From Tissierella_A sp964489715 (GTDB lineage Bacteria; Bacillota; Clostridia; Tissierellales; Tissierellaceae), in the NCBI GenBank assembly GCA_964489715.1, contig CAZBAK010000013.1:1-37540 (forward strand): DNA of 37,540 nucleotides. Reading direction: 5' to 3'. A program made the translations under genes and the position numbers. The notes under the pieces were generated by a model, which did no database searches, was not told the DNA's origin, and saw only the letters and a program-made list of their open reading frames with translations. How positions within the stretch are numbered: position 1 is the stretch's first letter; each line of letters begins with the position of its first letter. Positions 32,966 through 37,540 of this stretch are shown here, one piece after another.

Positions 32966-34030
32966 CTAATTATATTGGTCTTTAATTAAACTCTCTGAAT
33001 TAACATAGGAAATAATTATTAAAAACAAAAAACATATTAAAGATGCTATTTTACCATTGAAGCTTGGGCCAGCAGGACTTGAAGCTAATCCAAAGTTATG
33101 ACAAATAGCAGCTCCTACAATCATTCCCATTACAGCTATTACTGAATCTGTATTTCCTTCTCCTGATAATATTAATTGCCTTAGGGGACAGCCGCCGATT
33201 AAAACCGAAGCCCAACCAACTATTGCCATACCTAAGAAATTCCATAAACCATCTGTATGTGCTATAGGTTGATCCCCAAAGCCTAGATTAAATTGTCCTA
33301 AAATTATGTTACCTATAAAACTAGATACTAGTATAGCTATAAATCCTAGTAAAAGATGCTTATCATTAAAGAGCATTACATCTCTAGTACCACCAACCAT
33401 ACACATTCTAGTCTTCTGAGAAATTGCACCTACTATTAAACCTGCTAAGAGAGATACAAGTATTGGTGCAGTCATTGAACCTGGTCCCTCTTGGCTAAAA
33501 AATATAAAAGCTGGTCCAAGTAAAAGAAGTATTAAAAAACCAATATTCATTGCTGGAAATATGTACCCATCGATTTTAGGCATTTTATAGTTTCTTTTTA
33601 AATTAAAGCCTTTATTCAAGAAGAAAACTCCCACTACAATACCAAGAATAAATCCTAGGATTCCTACTATAGCATTTAAGTCTCCTCCTCCAAGTCTTAA
33701 GACCATCCTTAAAGGACAACCTAAAAACATTAGGGCTCCTATCATTACAACTATTCCCATTATAAATCTAATAAAAGGGGAAGAGCCACCTCTAGACTCA
33801 AATTCCTTGTTTTTTAAGGACAGTAGAAATGCTCCCAGTACAAGTCCTATTATTTCAGGCCTTATATATTGGACTACTGCTGCTCTATGTAAGCCAATTC
33901 CACCTGAGATATCCCTGAGAAAACAAGCTATACAAAAACCCATATTTGCTGGATTTCCTAGATAAACTAGTACTACTGATACTATTCCTATTAAAGCTCC
34001 TGCAAAAATAATTCCTTTTTTACCCTTCAT
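32966..34030 (-). CDS. yedE: YedE/YeeE-family membrane transporter, putative selenium transporter
   Basis: 354-aa polytopic membrane protein with about nine or ten helices. It has two related halves carrying conserved Cys motifs: NMGFCIACFLRD, FLGCPLRMVLRLGGGDLNA, RMCMVGGTRDVML and IGGCPLRQLILSGEGNTDS. In YeeE/TsuA the corresponding Cys residues pass thiosulfate through the membrane. The YedE branch next to TusA-like genes is annotated as a putative selenium transporter. The transported species is not proven here. ATG at 34030 follows GGGAGGC on the minus strand. Divergent from the csd-like gene, with 176 bp between. Confidence 0.88.
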   Translation of the reverse strand: MKGKKGIIFAGALIGIVSVVLVYLGNPANMGFCIACFLRDISGGIGLHRAAVVQYIRPEIIGLVLGAFLLSLKNKEFESRGGSSPFIRFIMGIVVMIGALMFLGCPLRMVLRLGGGDLNAIVGILGFILGIVVGVFFLNKGFNLKRNYKMPKIDGYIFPAMNIGFLILLLLGPAFIFFSQEGPGSMTAPILVSLLAGLIVGAISQKTRMCMVGGTRDVMLFNDKHLLLGFIAILVSSFIGNIILGQFNLGFGDQPIAHTDGLWNFLGMAIVGWASVLIGGCPLRQLILSGEGNTDSVIAVMGMIVGAAICHNFGLASSPAGPSFNGKIASLICFLFLIIISYVNSESLIKDQYN

Positions 34031-34145
34031 AAAATAAGCCTCCCTATATAAAATGTGTTCATGAATATTCTAGCAAGACTGGTATAGTATTTAAAATAGA
34101 GAATATTTATAAGGAATTAATCCATATTAATAAAATCTATAGTCA

Positions 34146-34174
34146 TTGTATAGGTTCAATTAAAGGGATAGAAT
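34146..34174 (+). promoter_or_regulatory. Candidate promoter of the cysteine desulfurase-like gene
   Basis: TTGTAT (34146-34151) and TAGAAT (34169-34174) with a 17-bp spacer in the divergent 34031-34206 region. A weaker minus-strand candidate for yedE (TTTAAA / TAGAAT, 17-bp spacer) lies at about 34057-34096. Confidence 0.4.
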
Positions 34175-34206
34175 TATATTAAATCTTAATAGAAAGAGGT
34201 AATTCT

Positions 34207-35358
34207 ATGAAATATGTTTATTTGGACAATGGAGCGACTTCCTATCCTAAACCAATGGAGGTGGCGGAAAGTGTATGTGATTATATTAGGAATATAGGCA
34301 GCAATGTAGGTAGAGGTGCCTATACTAGTTCATATGTAGCAGAAAATATTGTATATGAAACTCGAGAGCTTATTTGCCAATTATTTAACTTTAAAAAACC
34401 TGAAAATGTTATATTTACCAAAAATATAACTGAGAGTTTAAATGTTTTGATTAAAGGCTTATTAAAAGAAGGAGATCATGTTATAGTTTCTTCTATGGAA
34501 CACAATGCGGTTATGAGGCCCTTAAATTCATTAAAGGATAAAATAGAATATAGTAGAGTCTCCTGCAATGAATTAGGAGAGTTAAATATAGAAGAGTTTA
34601 TTAAATCAATTAAAACAAATACTAAAGCTGTAATAATGACCCATGCCTCCAATGTATCGGGTACAATTTTAGATTTAGAAAAAGTAGGAAAAATCTGTAG
34701 GGAAAAAGATATATACTTTATTATAGATAGTGCCCAAACAGCTGGATTTTTAGATATAGATTTTGAAAGATTAAATGCTGATGCAATTGGATTTACAGGG
34801 CATAAGAGTTTATTAGGCCCTCAAGGAATAGGTGGATTTATACTTAATGATAAATTAGTAGCAAGAGTGGATACTTTACTCCAAGGTGGAACAGGCAGTC
34901 TTTCTGACAATGAAATACAACCTGATTATATGCCAGATAAATTTGAAGCTGGCACTTTAAATATTCCAGGGATTTATGGTTTAAATGCATCTTTAAAATA
35001 TTTGTCTCAGTATGGAATAAAAAATATTAGAGAAAAAGAGATATTACTTATGGATCAATTTTTAAAAGGATTATTAGAAATAGATAATATAAAACTTCTT
35101 GGACCAAATACCTCTAGTAAGAGAACGGGAGTATTTTCCATTGACTTTATTAACTGTGACAATGGACTTGTTGCTCATGAGTTAAACAGTGTGTATGGGA
35201 TAATGACTAGAAGCGGACTACATTGTTCTCCATCAGCACATAAAACTCTAGGAACTTTTCCCAGAGGAACTGTAAGATTTTCTATAAGTCACTACACTAG
35301 TCAGGAAGAAATTGAGTATACACTGGATGCTATAAGAGATATAGTAAAAAATAATTAA
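34207..35358 (+). CDS. Class V aminotransferase-fold PLP enzyme, cysteine desulfurase/selenocysteine lyase-like
   Basis: 383 aa. The PLP Lys is Lys200 in GFTGHKSLLGPQG; Asp174 and Gln177 in IIDSAQTAG hold the cofactor ring. The substrate Cys is Cys340 in RSGLHCSPSAHKTLGT. This ending matches the EF2568-like desulfurase family, which often neighbours selD and selenium-dependent molybdenum hydroxylase genes, rather than the housekeeping IscS or SufS. It would release S or Se from (seleno)cysteine onto the carrier proteins. ATG 34207 follows AGAGGTAATTCT. It is divergent from yedE-tusA-DUF3343 and has its own terminator. selD itself is not in the window. Confidence 0.88.
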   Translation: MKYVYLDNGATSYPKPMEVAESVCDYIRNIGSNVGRGAYTSSYVAENIVYETRELICQLFNFKKPENVIFTKNITESLNVLIKGLLKEGDHVIVSSMEHNAVMRPLNSLKDKIEYSRVSCNELGELNIEEFIKSIKTNTKAVIMTHASNVSGTILDLEKVGKICREKDIYFIIDSAQTAGFLDIDFERLNADAIGFTGHKSLLGPQGIGGFILNDKLVARVDTLLQGGTGSLSDNEIQPDYMPDKFEAGTLNIPGIYGLNASLKYLSQYGIKNIREKEILLMDQFLKGLLEIDNIKLLGPNTSSKRTGVFSIDFINCDNGLVAHELNSVYGIMTRSGLHCSPSAHKTLGTFPRGTVRFSISHYTSQEEIEYTLDAIRDIVKNN

Positions 35359-35392
35359 AACAGCGGAAAGATATTAAAAAATATTTATATTT

Positions 35393-35433
35393 AAATAGCT
35401 TCAAGCCTAAATATCTTAGCTGAAGCTATTTTT
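35393..35433 (+). terminator. Terminator of the cysteine desulfurase-like gene
   Basis: Stem AAATAGCTTCA (35393-35403) / TGAAGCTATTT (35421-35431), 17-nt loop, T-run. Confidence 0.75.
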
Positions 35434-35468
35434 CCTGTGCCAGCAGGAGCATGTATAGGAGCAAAAGT

Positions 35469-35498
35469 TTGACAACTACTTTATATCAATGATACAAT
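35469..35498 (+). promoter_or_regulatory. Promoter of the HD-GYP gene
   Basis: TTGACA (35469-35474) and TACAAT (35493-35498) with an 18-bp spacer, about 40 nt upstream of the ribosome site. Confidence 0.6.
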
Positions 35499-35545
35499 TT
35501 TAAGGATGTGATAGATAGAAAATTAGATACTAGAGGTGATCTGTA

Positions 35546-36670
35546 ATGAGAAAAATTCCAATAGAATATGCAAAAGAAGGAGATATACTAGGAAGAAACC
35601 TGTATAATAACTTGGGAAGTATGCTTATAAGAGAAGGGGTAAGACTCAATAAAAACACTATCAAAAAATTAAAAAACATTGGTTTCTTTAGCATATATAT
35701 AAAAGATAAGTATACTGAAGAAATAATTGAAGAAGTTATAAAGCCTGAAACTATGAATAGGATTCACAATCTTCAAGCAAGTTTAAAAAATATTATTATA
35801 GATTTTAATCGCTCTGGAAAAGCCAATCAAAAAGAAGTATATACTAATGTTAAGGGTATAAAAGAAATTATTAATGAAATCATCAATGATGTAATATTTA
35901 GCAAAAATATTCTTGAGCATCTCATAAATATTTCTATTTATGATGATTATACAATGAATCATAGTTTAAATGTAATGATGTTATCTACTGTAATAGCAAG
36001 AGATAAAAATTTTAATATGAAGGAAATAAAAAAACTAGCTTTAGGATGTATATTTCATGATATTGGAAAAACCTTTATCCCAATAGAAATAATCAATAAA
36101 CCAGACAAATTAACAGATGAAGAATTTGAAATTGTAAAGAGTCATTCAGAAAAAGGGTATGAGTTTTTAAAAAATTATACAAATCTACCATTGACTTCAA
36201 TTAATATTGCTTTATGCCACCATGAAAGAGAAGATGGTTCAGGCTATCCAAGAGGATTAAAGGGAAAAGAAATTCATCTCTTTAGCAAAATAGCTTCAAT
36301 ATGTGATGTATTTGATGCTTTAACATCAGATAGACCATATAGGAGGGCTACTCCTGTCAATGAGGCTATGGAATATTTATTCGCAGCTGGAGGAGATGAA
36401 TTTAGTGTAGAAACAATAAAAATATTTGCAGAATCAATAAATGTCTTTCCAAAAGATACTCTAGTACGTCTAAGCGATGGACGAGAAGGTATTATATATG
36501 AAGCTAACAATCAGATTCACTCAAGGCCTAAAATAAAAGTTTACGGTCAAGAAAATATGGAAGTAAGCCCCTATATAATCGACTTAATGGATACTAATAA
36601 TATAGTTATAGATAAAGTTTTATATGAGTTTTCTTTCAGCAAAGGAAAAAGTAAAGATTTGATATCTTAA
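35546..36670 (+). CDS. HD-GYP domain phosphohydrolase, probable c-di-GMP phosphodiesterase
   Basis: 374 aa. The N-terminal 120 residues are a small beta-rich region with no membrane helix. The HD-GYP domain follows (about 130-310), with His139, His171-Asp172 (FHDIGK), His200, His225-His226 and the defining GSGYP (232-235). All metal-binding residues look intact, so hydrolysis of cyclic di-GMP to GMP is expected. A short beta-rich tail (about 315-360) follows. There is no receiver or PAS domain, so the signal it senses is unknown. ATG 35546 follows AGAGGTGAT. Monocistronic. Confidence 0.9.
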   Translation: MRKIPIEYAKEGDILGRNLYNNLGSMLIREGVRLNKNTIKKLKNIGFFSIYIKDKYTEEIIEEVIKPETMNRIHNLQASLKNIIIDFNRSGKANQKEVYTNVKGIKEIINEIINDVIFSKNILEHLINISIYDDYTMNHSLNVMMLSTVIARDKNFNMKEIKKLALGCIFHDIGKTFIPIEIINKPDKLTDEEFEIVKSHSEKGYEFLKNYTNLPLTSINIALCHHEREDGSGYPRGLKGKEIHLFSKIASICDVFDALTSDRPYRRATPVNEAMEYLFAAGGDEFSVETIKIFAESINVFPKDTLVRLSDGREGIIYEANNQIHSRPKIKVYGQENMEVSPYIIDLMDTNNIVIDKVLYEFSFSKGKSKDLIS

Positions 36671-36699
36671 ACTATATAAATAAAATATTAAAATAACTT

Positions 36700-36728
36700 A
36701 AACCTCTTGAATTCAAGGAGTTTTTTTT
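36700..36728 (+). terminator. Terminator of the HD-GYP gene
   Basis: Imperfect hairpin centred on GAATTC (AAACCTCTTGAATTCAAGGAG, one mismatch and one G-T), followed by eight T. Confidence 0.75.
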
Positions 36729-36755
36729 ATGGAAATAGAAATATATTAAACAATG

Positions 36756-36787
36756 TACTTACTTTAATATACTAACTATGTTATAAT
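36756..36787 (+). promoter_or_regulatory. Promoter/operator region of the HxlR gene
   Basis: TATAAT at 36782-36787 with a weak -35 (TTACTT, 36759-36764, 17-bp spacer). The interval contains TACT motifs (36756, 36772) like those repeated upstream of the pirin gene, as expected for an autoregulated HxlR protein. Confidence 0.4.
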
Positions 36788-36807
36788 AAATATAGGTGGT
36801 GAATTGT

Positions 36808-37116
36808 ATGGAAAAATATAATTTATGTCCCAAATTTGAAGATGCTTTTGAGTTATTAGGGAAGAGATGGACTGGATTGATTATAAGAACCCTACTAAAT
36901 GGACAAAAACGTTTCTCTGATATATCTGCGGCTATACCAAATATGAGTGCAAGGATGTTGACGGAAAGATTTAAAGAATTAGAAAATCATGGAATAGTAT
37001 CACGTACAGTTTATCCAGAAACTCCAGTAAGAATCGAATATGAACTTACAGAAAAAGGGAAGGACCTGAGTACTGTAATGGATGAAATTCAAAAATGGGC
37101 TGAAAAATGGATATAA
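36808..37116 (+). CDS. HxlR-family transcriptional regulator
   Basis: 102 aa from ATG 36808, chosen because AGGTGGTGA lies just before it; a GTG at 36796 would overlap that ribosome site. Single winged helix-turn-helix: a Cys at position 7 (YNLCPKFEDAFELLGKRW), the family's conserved N-terminal Cys used for redox or electrophile sensing in HypR/YodB relatives, then the recognition helix (MSARMLTERFKELENHGIV) and wing (YELTEKG). Such proteins bind as dimers to promoter repeats and often control a neighbouring detoxification gene. The next gene, a pirin, has repeat motifs in its leader, making it the likely target. Confidence 0.9.
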   Translation: MEKYNLCPKFEDAFELLGKRWTGLIIRTLLNGQKRFSDISAAIPNMSARMLTERFKELENHGIVSRTVYPETPVRIEYELTEKGKDLSTVMDEIQKWAEKWI

Positions 37117-37133
37117 TAATTAAATAAAGAATT

Positions 37134-37166
37134 AAAATCCTCTATAAAAATATAGAGGATTTTTTT
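37134..37166 (+). terminator. Terminator of the HxlR gene
   Basis: Stem AATCCTCTATA (37136-37146) / TATAGAGGATT (37151-37161), loop AAAA, then a T-run. Confidence 0.88.
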
Positions 37167-37176
37167 GAGAAAAATC

Positions 37177-37234
37177 TTGACATATAAAAACAAATATGCA
37201 ATAATATAAACATACTAAGTAACTAAAAGTAACT
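37177..37234 (+). promoter_or_regulatory. Pirin promoter with repeated AGTAACT operator motif
   Basis: TTGACA (37177-37182) is paired with an AATAAT/TAATAT -10 near 37200-37207. Just downstream, AGTAACT occurs twice (37218-37224, 37228-37234) exactly 10 bp apart, next to ATACTAAG. One helical turn between direct repeats suits a dimeric repressor such as HxlR. Confidence 0.55.
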
Positions 37235-37287
37235 GAGTGTTAAAAAACAATCAAATATAAAATAATTATTTATATGGAGGTAAAAAT

Positions 37288-37540
37288 ATGTTAAGAAAAT
37301 TAGACAATAAAAATATGGGTAGATCTGATTTAGGCTGGCTTCAAAGTATTTTTCACTTTTCTTTTGCAGACTATCATAATCCAGATAATATGAATTTTGG
37401 AGTTTTAAGAGTAATAAATGATGATTTAGTTAAAGCTAATACAGGATTTGAGTTGCATCCTCATAGAGATATGGAGATAATATCATATGTTGTAGATGGA
37501 GAACTTAATCATGGAGATACTATGGGAAATAAAAATACTA
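37288..37540 (+). CDS. Pirin family protein (5' part)
   Basis: The first 84 residues are present; the gene runs off the window. The sequence MLRKLDNKNMGRSDLGWLQS, then FHFSFADYHNPDNMNFGVLRVIN and GFELHPHRDMEIISYVVDGELNHGD, is the N-terminal cupin of pirins. His and Glu metal ligands lie in HPHRDMEI. Bacterial pirins can have quercetinase-like dioxygenase activity or act as redox-responsive modulators; the role here is unknown. ATG 37288 follows TGGAGGTAAAAAT. Probably controlled by the upstream HxlR protein. Confidence 0.92.
   Translation, partial: MLRKLDNKNMGRSDLGWLQSIFHFSFADYHNPDNMNFGVLRVINDDLVKANTGFELHPHRDMEIISYVVDGELNHGDTMGNKNT

Noticed and set aside
34169..34206. TAGAATTA / TAATTCTA pairing that could hide the start of the cysteine desulfurase-like gene
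   Set aside because: The first arm overlaps the predicted -10, so it would not be in the transcript; kept only as a weak operator idea.
1..37540. CRISPR arrays, tRNA or rRNA genes, IS transposases, in-frame UGA selenocysteine genes
   Set aside because: No regularly spaced repeats, cloverleaf genes other than tmRNA, transposase motifs or UGA-interrupted reading frames were found in the window.

Overview
The window is AT-rich DNA with strong AGGAGG-type ribosome binding sites, frequent TTG starts and short U-tailed terminators. This fits a low-GC Gram-positive anaerobe. A glycine reductase gene (grdD), a selenium/sulfur-handling module and a K+-dependent membrane pyrophosphatase point to an amino-acid-fermenting (Stickland-type) member of the Clostridia/Tissierellia. 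That placement is inferred from gene content; no taxonomic marker was searched.

Layout. 1-834: 3' end of a glycine reductase operon (grdD) and its terminator. 863-5724: a complete BMP-family (probably nucleoside) ABC importer, ordered lipoprotein, ATPase, permease, permease. 5725-6397: a gene-poor stretch with small palindromic repeats and one doubtful short ORF. 6398-8687: yjjI-yjjW, a glycyl radical enzyme of unknown substrate and its radical SAM activase. 8704-17250: rpoN (sigma-54), then cggR-gap-pgk-tpiA-gpmI-eno, the trunk of glycolysis/gluconeogenesis, with a consensus promoter, a probable CggR operator and two mRNA hairpins. 17327-22502: secG, hppA, rnr, smpB. 22627-27431: a second BMP-family importer, ordered ATPase, permease, permease, lipoprotein. 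27542-30614: selO, a convergent DUF5320 gene, a CAP-domain lipoprotein and tmRNA (ssrA). 30655-32502: a YgjP-type metallopeptidase and exodeoxyribonuclease III (exoA type). 32507-35433: a minus-strand yedE-tusA-DUF3343 operon divergent from a class V (cysteine desulfurase-like) enzyme. 35469-37166: an HD-GYP protein and an HxlR regulator. 37288-end: start of a pirin gene.

How the parts fit. Glycine reductase uses selenoproteins (encoded upstream, outside the window), and the yedE/tusA/DUF3343/cysteine desulfurase set is the kind that traffics Se or persulfide sulfur, so the two ends of the window may be linked by selenium. The glycolytic operon encodes a GAPDH whose cofactor pocket lacks the usual NAD+-selecting Asp, which suits gluconeogenic use in an amino-acid fermenter. 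secG-rnr-smpB-ssrA is a translation/secretion quality-control neighbourhood known from clostridia, here interrupted by hppA and by an 8 kb block carrying the second importer. The most interesting targets are the split Se/S carrier module, the YjjI/YjjW pair, the GAPDH cofactor site and the repeat cluster at 5.8-6.0 kb.
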